Of a stretch of DNA of 64,000 bases, positions 11,101 to 22,558 are shown piece after piece. Location of the stretch: NCBI GenBank assembly GCA_030068145.1, contig JAPJBO010000127.1, positions 124,001 to 188,000 of the forward strand, in the 5' to 3' direction. Numbering within the stretch: position 1 is the first letter of the stretch; every line of letters starts with the position of its first letter. The position numbers and the translations under genes are program-made. Source of the DNA: Diplonema papillatum. Lineage: Eukaryota; Euglenozoa; Diplonemea; Diplonemida; Diplonemidae. The notes under the pieces were generated by a model. The model was not told the DNA's origin, made no database searches, and saw only the letters and a program-made list of their open reading frames with translations.

Positions 11101-13815
11101 CCGTTCTTGCACGTGGGCGACATGATCCTGGGCTTGTCGATCGACTTGATGACGATGCTGCCGTCGCGGCTGGTGGTCGGAGGAGCGGCGTGCCTGGGGA
11201 CGGCTGGCAACTGCGAGCAGCGTCAGGAACCGTACATCGAAGCGCGAGCGTACGTGGGACTGAGCTGGAAGACGATGCAAGACAACTTTTTCATCGCGAT
11301 GGTGTCCGAACTGACGATCGGCGGTCTGTTCGACGTGTTCAGTGACTTCGCACCCGGCCTGTCGCAGGTGAAGCCTCTGCTCGGCGGCAGCATCCTCGAG
11401 AGCGGGATTTACCCGTACGACGAGTCGAAGTGCGTGGCAGGCGCAGAACTGGACATGGACTGCTTCGCGGTGGTGTCGCTCGCGTTCATCGACAAGGAGC
11501 TGAACTTCGGGAACGGAAACGTGGTGACGATCCCGAGCGGCGTGCAGCTGCGCGGGAAGCTGAACCTGGCCGGGTGGGAGATCCAGGTGTACTTCAAGGT
11601 CGACGAGCGTTCGCTGGTTGCGGATGTCCGAATGGATCCTATCGCTCTCAGCATCGGCGGGTTCGAGCTGCTGAAGATTGGCGAGCGACTGGAGAACGGG
11701 CACGTTGTGGGCGGGGCGAGGTTCTACATGGCGTTTGTGGCGCTACCACCGCAGGCAGCGATCGACATCTCCGGTGCTTTGGAGATCCCCATCATCGGGG
11801 CGAGCGGCTCGGTGGCGATCTTGCTGAACGGCGACGAGTTCTCGTTCGACGCGTCAATCTCGCTGTTTTGGGGCATCCTGACGAGCCGCGCGTACGCTTC
11901 GTGGGACTGGGGTTTCAACAAGTTCGCGATGGGACTGGAGGGCATTTCGTTCGGCATTGTGAGACTGGACGAGCTGTCGTTCGCGTTCGACAAGGCGGAC
12001 AGGCGCGGAGTGTTCAAAGGGGAGGTCAGCGTCCTTTGCATCGCCGGCGTGAGCATCGAGGTGGGCGTCGGACGCTCGGTGGATGATGCCTTCAAGCTGG
12101 ACTTCAGCGTGTCGGCGACTCTCCTCGGCGTCACGGCGACTGTCAGTGGATACGGGGTGGTTCGGAATCCGCTTCGCAACAGCGAGTGGCATCTGTCTGT
12201 GAGCGCAAGCTTCGACCCGGCAGCGTTGCTGGAAGGTATCATGGATGCGGTGAAGGCCGTGGCCGACCTTGCGAAGAAGGCGTGGAACGCTGTGAAGGAC
12301 TTCGGCGCAAAGGCTGTGGCATGGATCGGCGACACGTTGAAGGACTTCGGGAACGCCATCATGGCCGGCGTCCAAAAGGTCGCCGATTTCTTGAACAAGC
12401 TGTTCGGTCCTACCCTGAAGAAGCTTCGCGACGCCGGGAAGAAGTTGTTGAGCGGAGATATAGCAGGGTTCTTCAAGGATTTGGGGAGCGCCGTGGCCGG
12501 AGCTTTCACGTCCAAGAAGTACAGAAACCACAAGAAGACGGTTCTGCTTCCCAACGGATACGTGTGTGTCTTAGTCGGGGCCTATATACCAGCTTGCCGG
12601 CCGGACGAGTACAATTGTCCTCACATATTCGAACAGTGGGAAGAGAAGACGTGTGGACTAGGTGGGCTTATTTGCGGCGGCTGGAAGTCTAAGTCGCGGT
12701 TCATCCGAGATGTGAAGTGCCTGGAGCGAAGGGCACGGGATGTTGTGAAAGCGGAGGAGATTGCGGAAGACACAGCCGAATTGGAAGAGGACTTGGCGAA
12801 GTCGGAGGAGAACAACCCCGGGTACGCAGCGGTGCTCAACGGCGAAGAGATCCCGGCGCCGCGCATCAACGACGTCGGCGGGAACTTCGTGACTTCCGGC
12901 GGATCTTTGGCGACCACACGAGTCGAGACGACGTTCGCCGGCGGGGTGCGTGCACTGGCTGGGAAGGGAGGTTCGGGTGTGGAGGCGACAGAGACATCGT
13001 TCTCTGCCGATGCCGGGCTCGACTACGGCTCCCCCGAAGCGTTCGAAAGCTCGCTGCTCTCCGCCAAAGACTCGATCGCCAAGCAAGCAGGCGACAAGGC
13101 ACTCAAGAACCAAGCTGGGGTGGACCCAGCACTCGAGCAAAAGTTGGGGCAACTGGATGCCCAGAGGAAGACTGCAGGAGGGCACTCGGGAGCTGCGTTG
13201 GACGTTTCAGAGTTCGCAGCTCCTGTTCTTGGTTCCGCTCGGCCATTGACGGAAGTGTGTGTTGACGACGGCGACACCTTCCTTTCGGGGTCTTTTGGCA
13301 ACACGGCTCCTCCTTTGGAATACACGGATCCGCTTTGCAAACGGGCATCGGTGCAATTGATCGACGACGAAGAGATGGACGAGCCTCCTGCGGCAATGGG
13401 GGGAAGCTACGTGTGCGGCTCGACGTTCGTCATGATAGTCTGGCAGGCAAAGTACGGTGCTGACTGCGGTCGGATGACAGGCAACGTCGTGGAACAGATC
13501 GTGACGGTCCTCCCTCGCGAGATCGAACTTGTCTACGCGCCGGGAGCCGCTACAGTCACCGTCGACGAGTTCGAACAACCGTCGGAGAACAGCACGTGGA
13601 TTCCGGAGTGGCACGCGGGATGCTCCATGCCAATCGCTTTTGACTGGGAAGATGTTGTCGTGTCGTCGAGTTGTGGAAGGCAGGAGGTCCAGAGGACGTG
13701 GACAGCGATGCTTGACTTCGACGAAACGAGCGTTGACACGCAGAAGTGCACACCACCGCCGACAAACTCTTACGTGCAGCAGCTTACGGTTGTGAACCCG
13801 TCTGCAGGTTGCTGA
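8105..13815 (+). CDS. giant secreted EGF/HYR-like protein, one intron
   Basis: Start ATG 8105, first exon to 9052, intron 9053-9289 (GTATGC..TTTACAG, both sites in phase 0), then to the stop ending 13815. Near 10130 one A seems to be missing inside a PEASPETAPETTPE-type repeat, because the frame changes there; with it the product is about 1,820 residues. Order: signal peptide (1-26), Cys-rich domain with LCTFGELESGLCCGTGC (27-108), EGF-like domain (109-139, CEEGYQGKNC), helical acidic stretch, then after the intron a beta-rich part, a duplicated acidic block (DDDDGYDADDEREDEE) and Pro/Glu/Thr linker. A long Gly-rich beta region follows, then an amphipathic helical stretch (about 12240-12530). 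The C-terminus has two Cys-containing HYR-like units ending QRTWTAMLD..QQLTVVNPSAGC. A cell-surface or matrix role is inferred; the central region resembles no family I know. Confidence 0.7.
9053..9289 (+). other. intron in the giant secreted protein gene
   Basis: Donor GTATGC follows the codons for KWEDLM; acceptor CTCTTTACAG precedes GCAGCATCCACA. Both junctions are phase 0, and removing 237 bp joins two frames that otherwise both run into stops or lack a start. Predicted by eye only. Confidence 0.65.
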
Positions 13816-13867
13816 CGCTGTGAGAGGATAATCCGAAGATTGTCAACAAACAATACAACAACAACGG

Positions 13868-15000
13868 CTACATAAAGTCCAACAATTCACAATTAAGGCG
13901 AACAACGCTCGCCAGCACCTTGGCGAAGGCGTTGTAGTGCGTGACGGCCGCCGCCTCGCCGAAGGACAACCTTTCCATGCGGAAGAAACGCATCCCCATT
14001 CGGATCCTCAGCCACCACGCACCTGCACACTTCATCATTCCTGGCCCGGAGCTGGCGAACTGGCCGCCAGCAGCCTCGCCACCTCCGCGAACATGTCCGC
14101 TGTATCGAGGCGCACCTTCGTGGTAGTGAAGACGGCTTTGTTCACAAGGGCCATGCGACCATCGTCGCACGGACGCAGTTTCACCGGACAACCCTCCTGG
14201 TCGGCTTTCACCTGGCGAATAACAAAACGCCGCAGAAACACAGCATTCGGGGGAGGCACCTGCACCTCTACAATGTAGCCCGCCTCCAGCTCCCTCTGGA
14301 TGGAGTCCCAGACAGCACCCTTGTTCGCCGGGTTGTCTGACCGGATGGCCTTCGCCGAGCGCGCAAGGACATCGCTTTGGCGGCGCAGGAGCTGCTCGGT
14401 CGTGAGTTCGGGCACGCCTGGGCCAGCAGACGGATACAGAGACTCGTATCCTACACACCCGACCATCGGACACGCTGTCCTCAGGTTCTCCAACAGGTCG
14501 TCGGCACCGACCACGCCCAGGTCTGCGACTAGCTCGGCGAGCAGTTCGACATGGCACGAGTCCCCCTCTCTCTTCCCGAGCTCGAGGGACCTTCTTCGCC
14601 AACGCACAAGGAAGTCTGATCGCATCTGCTGGGCCTCCTTCACTGGGGTCCTTGCACAATAAAGGATCGCAGAATACAGCGCGTCATCCATCCGCTCCAC
14701 TTCCTTCGCCGAAGGCATCGCTTCCGAAGCACACTCTTCAGCAAACTTGTACCTTTCCACCACGTCGTGAACCTCTGCGGGTTTGAGGGGGGGAAGACAA
14801 GATCCCGACACTGCAGAGCAGCGCCCTTCCTTCGCTTGTTGCTGACCTTGTCGACGATGATGATGATGATGTTGATGATGTTGATGATGTTGATGATATT
14901 CATGATGCTGATGATGTTGATGGTCTTGATGGGGAGGGGTGCGGGAGGGACCTAGCATGACCGGCTCGGGGTCCAGACTGCTTGGGGACGCCCTCGCCAC
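13868..15000 (-). pseudogene. DIRS-like reverse transcriptase, frameshifted
   Basis: The frame from ATG at 15000 encodes 321 residues: a His-rich run caused by a GAT/GTT microsatellite (about residues 20-50), a spacer, then RT fingers with AVWDSIQRELEAGYIVEVQV, RRFVIRQVK, and KLRPCDDGRMALVNKAVFTT. After DTADMFAEVARLL the match moves to the neighbouring frame, which gives LRIRMGMRFFRMERLSFGEA and AAVTHYNAFAKVLASVV before stopping at 13868. That is the segment just before the catalytic YxDD in related elements, so the active-site box is lost. The frameshift and truncation mark it as a dead copy. It starts 37 bases after the gag-like frame ends, as expected for a polycistronic retroelement. Confidence 0.6.
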
Positions 15001-15036
15001 GGCAGGGCGAGGCGATTCGGGCAGGGGACTGACTAG

Positions 15037-16152
15037 TCACCTCGTAGTGTTTTGCCTCTTCGCGGGAGGAGCGCCTTCAGCTCCCGCGCTCGGCCTGACA
15101 ACACCTTTGCCCCTGTGCTGCTGTCTGTCCCTCCAAGCTGGCGGGTTGGACTCCTTCTTCGCTGCCGGCTGCCTGGCTTCGGGCTTCTTCGCGGACTGCG
15201 CCATCAGCTTCATCTGCAGATGCATGACTGTCTGGTCATCGAGGCGCAGGAGGCGGCCGCGGGCTTCCTCCAAGACCCTCGCGCCGGGTACCGCCTTCGT
15301 CACGCTGGCAAAAGCGCGACGGACAGCCTCGTCATACTGTCTCGCCAGGCTCGACCCGAACTGAGCCGCGATGTCCGCGACAAGCGCAGGGTAGCCGAAA
15401 ATCACGGGCAACGGTTCCTCCCCAAACGCCCCCGCCATCCCCGCTATCACGAACAGCCGCTGAAGAGCACAAACAAGCTGGATCGATGTTAGGACCTTTC
15501 TTTCCGACGACACCCAACCGGGCTCAGCAGGGGTAAACGGCGGCTTCGCGACGTCGACAAACGGCAGGGCGACATCCTGCCTCTCGAGGCGATGCTGGAA
15601 GGCGTTGAGGTCCACGTGTGACGGCTTGAGGGCAGCCGGCAGGTCTTCCAGGCCATACCTTCTGAGTTGTTGTGCCACCTCAAGCACCCGGAGCGGCTGG
15701 TCCTTCGGCCTGGCTGCCCTCGCGTCCTCCCGCCTCACGGCCTCCTCCTTCTCCCTTTGCTCGTGGCACCTGTACCACTTCTTCGCGGCAGACCGAAAGA
15801 TCGGCGGCAGCTTCGCGTCCACGTTGTGCACGCCGTCGTTGACGGCACACTCCAGGAGGGACCCGTAGGCCAAGCCACCCAGGTGGGACGTCACTTTCAC
15901 GAAGGTCTCCGCTGCCTCCCCCCGCAGGCCGGCCGCCCACGCTTCAAACGTCACTACGCGGAGGATCTTGTACAAACGCAGCGCAGACGCCTCTTCCTTC
16001 CACTTCGCCGCTGCCACCTCCTTGATGTCCGCCCACACCTTGTCTGCCGACGCCTGGTCCCAGTCCTCAAGGAGGTCCAGCCTGGGGGTCTCTCCGCTGT
16101 CGGACAGCAACACCTCGGCTCTGCCCTCCCAAAACCGTGCGACTCCAGACAT
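15037..16152 (-). CDS. gag-like protein of DIRS-like element
   Basis: 371 residues from the ATG at 16152 (MSGVARFWEGRAEVLL). The open frame extends further upstream through the 48-bp repeats, but those repeats read in every frame and are not likely to be coding. The protein is helical and charged. Its middle carries HEQREKEEAVRREDARAARP and its C-terminus is basic and Gly/Pro-rich (KKPEARQPAAKKESNPPAW), as in nucleic-acid-binding gag proteins. No zinc knuckle is present. The assignment rests mainly on its position just upstream of the reverse transcriptase. A cellular gene is the alternative, though less likely. Confidence 0.45.
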   Translation of the reverse strand: MSGVARFWEGRAEVLLSDSGETPRLDLLEDWDQASADKVWADIKEVAAAKWKEEASALRLYKILRVVTFEAWAAGLRGEAAETFVKVTSHLGGLAYGSLLECAVNDGVHNVDAKLPPIFRSAAKKWYRCHEQREKEEAVRREDARAARPKDQPLRVLEVAQQLRRYGLEDLPAALKPSHVDLNAFQHRLERQDVALPFVDVAKPPFTPAEPGWVSSERKVLTSIQLVCALQRLFVIAGMAGAFGEEPLPVIFGYPALVADIAAQFGSSLARQYDEAVRRAFASVTKAVPGARVLEEARGRLLRLDDQTVMHLQMKLMAQSAKKPEARQPAAKKESNPPAWRDRQQHRGKGVVRPSAGAEGAPPAKRQNTTR

Positions 16153-16239
16153 GCTTACCCTCTTTCTCACGATACCTGTGGAACAGTAGGGGCCCCTCCC
16201 TTGAGAGATCATGCAGGCAATACCTTGACTGAGAAGGGC

Positions 16240-17235
16240 GCACGGCCCTCTTCCGGAGAAGTCACAAGGACAGTCTCTGGGACAGGGCACACGGCCCTCT
16301 TCCGGAGGAGTCACGGAGACAGCCTCTGGGAAGGGCGCACGGCCCTCTTCCGGAGAAGCCACATGGGCCGTCTCTGGGAAGGGCGCACGGCCCTCTTCCG
16401 GAGGAGTCACGGAGACAGCCTCTCGGTCCTCTTCCGGAGAAGCCACATAGGCAGTCTCTGGGAAGGGCGCACGGCCCTCTTCCGGAGGAGTCACGGAGAC
16501 AGCCTCTCGGTCCTCTTCCGGAGAAGCCACATAGGCAGTCTCTGGGAAGGGCGCACGGCCCTCTTCCGGAGAAGTCACAAGGACAGTCTCTGGGACAGGG
16601 CACATGGCCCTCTTCCGGAGGAGTCATGGAGACAGCCTCTGGGAAGGGCGCACGGCCCTCTTCCGGAGGAGTCACGGAGACAGCCTCTCGGTCCTCTTCC
16701 GGAGAAGCCACATAGGCAGTCTCTGGGAAGGGCGCACGGCCCTCTTCCGGAGAAGTCACAAGGACAGTCTCTGGGACAGGGCACACGGCCCTCTTCCGGA
16801 GGAGTCACGGAGACAGCCTCTGGGAAGGGCGCACGGCCCTCTTCCGGAGAAGGCACAACGACAGTCTCTGGGACAGGGCCCACGGCCCTCTTCCGGAGGA
16901 GTCACGGAGACAGCCTCTGGGAAGGGCGCACGGCCCTCTTCCGGAGAAGGCACAACGACAGTCTCTGGGACAGGGCACACGGCCCTCTTCCGGAGGAGTC
17001 ACGGAGACAGCCTCTGGGAAGGGCGCACGGCCCTCTTCCGGAGGAGTCACGGAGACAGCCTCTCGGCCCTCTTCCGGAGAAGCCACATAGGCAGTCTCTG
17101 GGAAGGGCGCACGGCCCTCTTCCGGAGAAGTCACAAGGACAGTCTCTGGGACAGGGCACACGGCCCTCTTCCGGAGGAGTCACGGAGACAGCCTCTGGGA
17201 AGGGCGCACGGCCCTCTTCCGGAGAAGTCGCTGAG
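16240..17235. repeat. 48-bp minisatellite, about 20 copies
   Basis: The unit contains CACGGCCCTCTTCCGGAG, then GAGTCACGGAGACAGCCTCT or a variant, then GGGAAGGGCG. Variants (GAAGTCACAAGGACAGTCTC; GAAGCCACATAGGCAGTCTC) alternate and form a higher-order pattern. TTCCGGA gives each unit a small palindrome. Because 48 is a multiple of three, long spurious frames appear on both strands. Confidence 0.85.
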
Positions 17236-17299
17236 GACGCTCTCTGGGCCCGCATGCTCCGATGCAGAGCGGCATGGTCCCTAGGGACTTGCCGCACCC

Positions 17300-20000
17300 G
17301 TACTTGCTTTTCGGTTCAAGTCAGTTTCGGGAAGCGAAAGTCACGAGATACCAAACAAAATCGAAGGAAGCTGCTTGGTAGATCTCGCTCCTGCCGGCGC
17401 TTGCACGAAATTAGCTGAATTAAACGCTCATTAAGTCGTGTCCTTCACGCTGCATATCAAATTCAAACTACTGCCACTGCTTGTAGAGAGCAGGGGGTAA
17501 TATTTTAGAGATTCCTGGGGGTTTGCAGATTTTGACCGGTTGTAGGGGGTGGTTTTGGGGGTGTGTTTGTTTCGTTTACGTGTCGATTCGTGCCGTTTTC
17601 GCCTGTTTTCGGGGACTCGGGGCGGAGCTGGCACACTTCCGCAACTTTCTCGAAAGAACCCGTGGCTGGTTCACACGGAGATGCGCTCCCAAAACACAGA
17701 AGCTTACAGACAGTCTCGCCAAGCAGTGGGCCACTCAACTGCCAACAACACCCATCAATCAGTCAGGACTTGGCCTGGGCCTGGAACTGCGGCAGTAGCT
17801 GAAACCTGCCGACCCGAAGTTGAGTCCAATTGAACTGCAGCAAAGCCAGTCTTCCGTTTTCAGACGCTTCTTCTGGCTTTCGGAGATAGAGCAGCAAGTG
17901 CACCGAACACAGGCTGCACCTCAGCAGCGGAGGTTCAGCAGCCTTCCAGCGCCTTCGGCGCACCGTTATAAACACCACCCCCCTACTTTTGCTATGTGGG
18001 TAGTAAGGCGCGAGAGATACGTTGGGTTTCTTCTTGAGCGTACCGGACACAGCGGGTTACGCAGTGCCGCGCAGTGTTGGGAACTCCTGCGCGATTTTCA
18101 AATTACGGTGTGGAGCGAGTGCTGTTCATTGTCCAGCCGCGAAATTTCACTGAACGACCCCCGAAAAAAGTTGGACCGGACAAAAGTTGGACCGCCAGAG
18201 CCCAAAATAGGTGAGTTGGACCATTGTGTCCGGTCCAACTTATTTCCGTTTACGGTATTTGCTTTTCAGAGTTGACCGCACTGTTGCCCGCGACTCAGTC
18301 CAAAAAATGGATGCCAAGGTTGTCCGGCATAAGACGCACGCAGGCAGATTATTCGTAACCTCCTTGGCCAAACGCAAGATACCAGAGCGTCTTTTGTCGT
18401 GCATTGGCACCCACCTATTTCTGGTACCAGGACGTACCTGTGTACGACTCTGCTCTGAGAGGACAAGAATTCTGACACAAGGACTTCTTGTGTGTTCCTT
18501 CCTTCCATGTTATTGTCCCGTGTTCCCACCGCATCGAGCCACAGGGGTGTTCACGTGTGCCTTGGAGAGGGGGAAACCTGGATAGACGCGGTCTGCCTAC
18601 GCGCGGGGTCTCAAGCACTGGGTTGACACTTCGCTCTGCTCTCCCAGCCCTATTTTGACGAGTTAGGTGAAAAAGAAGCCGGCTGTTCTGAATGTGCGCT
18701 TCACTTGCCGCAATTTCTTGTTTCACCCCCAAACACCTGAATCACTTGTAAATCTTACTAGTGCACTAGTAAATTTTACAAGTGCACTCGTTAAGTTTAC
18801 TAGTGACACTTGTAAACCATTTGCACTTGTAATGACCAGCACTTATCACTCTGACTAATACAGCTTATTACAAAACCTTAGCCGCTGGGTACATCTTTCC
18901 TGGTACGTCTTATTTCCGGTACCTACCCTGCTACTTTGTCGTTTTCCCAAAAAACTAAGACCAAGTTCGGTTTGCTCCGGGGACAGGTTTGATGTCATCT
19001 GGTGGTTTGTGTGAGGCCAGGTACCTCCGCATGAGTCGGCTGCATCAGCGTTGGCTTTCGACATACTTCTGTGTGGTATGCTCCTAAGAAGCAGATTGTT
19101 GCTGCATTTCAAGTTCAGACTACTACTTTGCTTGCAAGCAATTCTTGTCATTGACTGATATTGAGAAATTGCCTAAACTTTACCCCGAGGCGCTTCTTCT
19201 GCTATAAGCAGAATCAACCGCACGGATATTATCCACGCTACTCACATCCACCAAGCAGTGAAGTTCTTCACCAAGTATCGTCGACACAGCCCATGTATTC
19301 TACAGCGTTCGTCGAAAGGCATTTGCGCCTCTTTGTAGCATCTTCGGCCTTTGCAGACCTTGTATTTTTATTTTGTCTTTTTGAATGAGGTGTCATGGGG
19401 GGGCCTTCACGTGGCGACACTGTTGACCGCACCTTAATTGAGTCGCGGTCGCCGATCCCAACCGCCAGCACACGTACTTGATGCGACACTGACAGCCACT
19501 GTCCCCCGAGTATTCTTCTTCAAAATGCACCTGCTTTAGTTGTCGTTTCTTTTAAAGGCCAGCTAAAGCTTCGGGATACAAGGAGCGCTCGATTGCCAAA
19601 CTGACGGAAAATGCTAAGAAGAAATGGACCAGGCCCTACTCTCTGAGAGCACAAAAGGAAAACCCCCCCGCCCCCCCCGTTTCACAAGTCAAACGGAGAC
19701 TTCAAAAAACTGACCGCTTACCAGTGCCCCCACCAAGTTACCACAAGAAACAGTCAGGAAATTGACGAGTGTGAATCAAAACTGCCCACAACCGCTCGTC
19801 TGTTCTCCTGATATATTCTCTTTTTTTTTTTATCCGCTTCGAAAACCACGAAGAACCTCACCCACGTGAAAATCCTAGAGAATGACACAGGCAAAAAAGC
19901 GAACCAGCTCAGTGAACTAATGGAGAACAGAATAGAATGGGACAGATTGTAAGGGGCCTGATCTCAGAAAAGAAAGCGTACCGAGAACGCGTGTGGAGAT
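17300..20000. other. intergenic, no gene seen
   Basis: No supported coding region. Small structures are present: an inverted pair AGTTGGACCGGACA / TGTCCGGTCCAACT at 18169-18182 and 18227-18241, and short CTTGTAA/CACTAGT repeats at 18740-18835. A polypyrimidine run with CGCTTCGAAAACCACGAAG at 19820-19855 recurs at 20315-20358. Confidence 0.4.
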
Positions 20001-20002
20001 AA

Positions 20003-20299
20003 AACCGCACAACTCGAGGAAGGCCGAGGCTCCCCGGCGAGGAGCTAAACACTGCCCGGAAGAAGTTGGACCAGCTGGTATGTAAGGCATATCACCACCG
20101 GGACTGTACCCAGCACTGCCAGGTCTGCAAGAGTGCGTTGTCAACGCATCGGGACCAGAGAAGCCAGCAATGCATCCTCTGTGGATGCATCTCCTTCCGG
20201 GAGTGCTTGGAAGTACCCATATCAAAGCGGACGGACCCGAACTTCACCCACCTCTGCGATGATTGCTACGTCCTTGCTGACGACATCCGTTCTCAGTAA
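20003..20299 (+). CDS. possible Cys-rich zinc-binding exon
   Basis: An open stretch of about 99 codons with no in-frame ATG ends at TAA (20297-20299). It contains HCQVC, QQCILCGC, a later single Cys and LCDDC, a spacing that could bind two zinc ions as in small treble-clef domains. The lack of a start suggests a terminal exon or a transposon remnant. It is bracketed by two copies of a polypyrimidine/CGCTTCGAAAACCACGAAG segment. I do not recognise the family. Confidence 0.25.
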   Translation, partial: NRTTRGRPRLPGEELNTARKKLDQLVCKAYHHRDCTQHCQVCKSALSTHRDQRSQQCILCGCISFRECLEVPISKRTDPNFTHLCDDCYVLADDIRSQ

Positions 20300-22000
20300 G
20301 GGCGGCCTTTTTCTTTTTCTTTTTCTTCGGCCTTTTCCCGCTTCGAAAACCACGAAGCGTTTTCTCCAAACCAACTACATTCCTATTTAGACCGAAATGC
20401 CACTCTTCCGAAGCAAGGTCGCTCGCTCTACCTGAAAGACGCCATTTGTCCATCCTGTAGACCAGAGCGACGAAAGAGCGAACGTGTTTCCACTTGTCAT
20501 CAAATTAAAAACCGCAGTCTCTGTACTTTGTTGATCCGAAGACCGTCCATTGCGTAGCACAATCTGAAGAATGCACTCGTTTCCTTCTCAAATCGCAATG
20601 AATTCTAGCTGTGACGACACTTTTGACTTCGTTCTTTCCCCTTGGCGGCAGGTGGCCTCTGCGACGTCCTTTCGATAGTGTTTTGGCGACTTTTGCAGGT
20701 CTTCCGATCTGGTAAAACGTTGCATCTTTCACACCAGAAGAAGGGCCCGTGCAGCGCTCCGTCACCTTGGTTCATGTAGTAGTGGATTCTCTGCACATTG
20801 CAGAGGACGAGAACAAGTCACTTCTGGAGAAGTTTGGAACGACTAGCAGAAAACTCGGGTCCGCAGACGACGCCAAGAAGTTCTGCGGTAAAATCCGCTG
20901 CTGATCATCGGGGCGCAGTTAGCAGTTCGGTGCCGGAATGTGGAATTGAACGTTTCTGCTGACAAAACCGCAGAATGGTTCGGTCAACGCGATTCTCAGC
21001 GTCGGGTCTCGCGAAAGCAGCCATTCATCTGCCGAACACGAACGAGGGGTTCCTACCGCAGAACCTCTCAAGCAACGACCGGGATTTCACTACCGCCGCC
21101 TTTGCGCAGTGGTGTAACTGCCCGACGCGGCAATGCACATGTTCCCACTTCCATTCCGTGACTCGTTCTTCTCCCTCACCGGTACTTCCCTATCATTGGG
21201 AGGCACCCATATCTTCCTCTCTGAGTTCCTTTCGGTTCCTTCTCTCGGCGGGGAGTTGCTGTGTGCTCCTGCGGTCTTTGTGTGTTTCGTACTTGACCAA
21301 CAGTTCCACCCAAGTCCGCCCTTCGGCACAGGTTCGCCCAGAACTTCTCTCATCTCGTTCACTAAGTTCTTGACCCCTCTCTCGTAAAGTCAGCGCGGTA
21401 GCGATGGCAACGAGAACACGAATAGAATACAGGTGGCTGAGACTGCTAAGGAATGACTACCCCTGTCCCCCACCTTCTGACTTGTTTTACGTGCTCTCTC
21501 GCTTTCAGCTCTTCTTTCACCGCCGAACCAGGCTCGAACGACCTTTTGCACCTTTACCTTCACCGTACGTGCTTGTGCTTCCCGCGATTGGTATGCGCCA
21601 ACCAGAGAAGCTGCGTCTAACAACAGCAGCCATAGAGTCAATTAGCGCTCTCGCCACGTGTGTCCATCAGAAGGGAAAGTTCTTCTACACCAAAGGCAAT
21701 GCATCATCGCTAGCTTTTGCAGGGTCGGTGCATCTCAGAGGAAAACGACCGCTGTGGGTAGTTGTGCAATCAAGAGCGCAGGTCAATCGCAGGATGTCGT
21801 CCACACTTCGTTGGTCTCGCTGGCGCGCAGTTGCCTTCCACGACAAGCTCCGAAACCGAGTTGCAGTCATGACCTCCGATTTCGAGCCATCTTCCATCCT
21901 CAACAACGATACAGGTGAAACGGAGCGTGCTGTGTGCAGCACTGGCAGCTAATGCGCAGGGTGGTTTGGCGTGTAGTGTTTTGAGCGGTTGCAGCGGCTG
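20300..22000. other. no convincing gene
   Basis: The longest open frame (21404-21952, + strand, 182 codons) starts with an ATG but shows no domain, signal peptide or compositional signal that I can support. It is mentioned only as a possible hypothetical protein. Confidence 0.25.
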
Positions 22001-22009
22001 GGACGAGGC

Positions 22010-22200
22010 TTAACCCAAAGAGTCCCTTTTACCCAAATTAACCCACTCCCTCCGTCCGTATGTGGTGAGATTCATTTCTTTTGCGTGCGACAGAGAGAGA
22101 GAGAGAGAGGGAGAGATAGAGAGAGAAAAGTACCTGGTGATAGACAATCTTTCTGGTGCGATCAGAGGAGAGGTGCGCCCAATCACTTCCGTACGTGATT
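22010..22200 (-). repeat. copy of the secreted gene's CT-rich 5' region
   Basis: Read on the minus strand: GATCGCACCAGAAAGATTG, CACCAGGTACTTT, a shorter CT tract, then GTCGCACGCAAAAGAAATGA. This follows the same order as 7865-8107 upstream of the giant secreted protein. The frame after its ATG stops after about 21 codons, so this is a promoter-region copy without its gene. Confidence 0.6.
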
Positions 22201-22558
22201 GGCGGAGCTGAGGCCCGGTGATGCACTCCTCACAAGACGATGGAATGATGGCGGGGTGGCTTTGCATCCACGCCGTTCATCTGTGACCGTGTCTTGGGAG
22301 TTTCGTAGTTCGGTTTTAGGTCCGCAGCACGCTGAAGGCCCAACCGAAGAGGGATTCCGTGACTCGATTCACTGCAACAAGGCATGGCTTCCCCTCAGGG
22401 TTTGACGCTTGCCGAATGCAAACCCTGGGATACATTTTGCGGCTGAGAAGTAGGATCCTCCGGACGCGTCGCCCCCCAGTGTCGTCATCTTGTTGAAGGG
22501 GGAATCGCTCTGACACCGGCACTAGATGAGCATATGCAAGGGCACCCCCTAAAAAATA

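Larger units (their letters stand above)
13868..17235 (-). mobile_element. degraded DIRS-like retroelement
   Basis: On the minus strand a 5' minisatellite (16240-17235) is followed by a gag-like frame (15037-16152) and a reverse-transcriptase frame (14035-15000, continuing in another frame to 13868). The RT sequence has the N-terminal layout of DIRS/tyrosine-recombinase retrotransposons: WDSIQRELEAGYI, a KLRPCDD..N block and RLSFGEAAAVTHYN. The RT ends before the YxDD box. No RNase H, recombinase or terminal repeats were found, so the copy is 3'-truncated and inactive. The outer limits given are approximate. Confidence 0.55.

Noticed and set aside
15667..17418. 583-codon + strand frame over the 48-bp repeats
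   Set aside because: The repeat length is a multiple of three, so frames stay open on both strands; it is antisense to the gag-like gene and has no folded domain.
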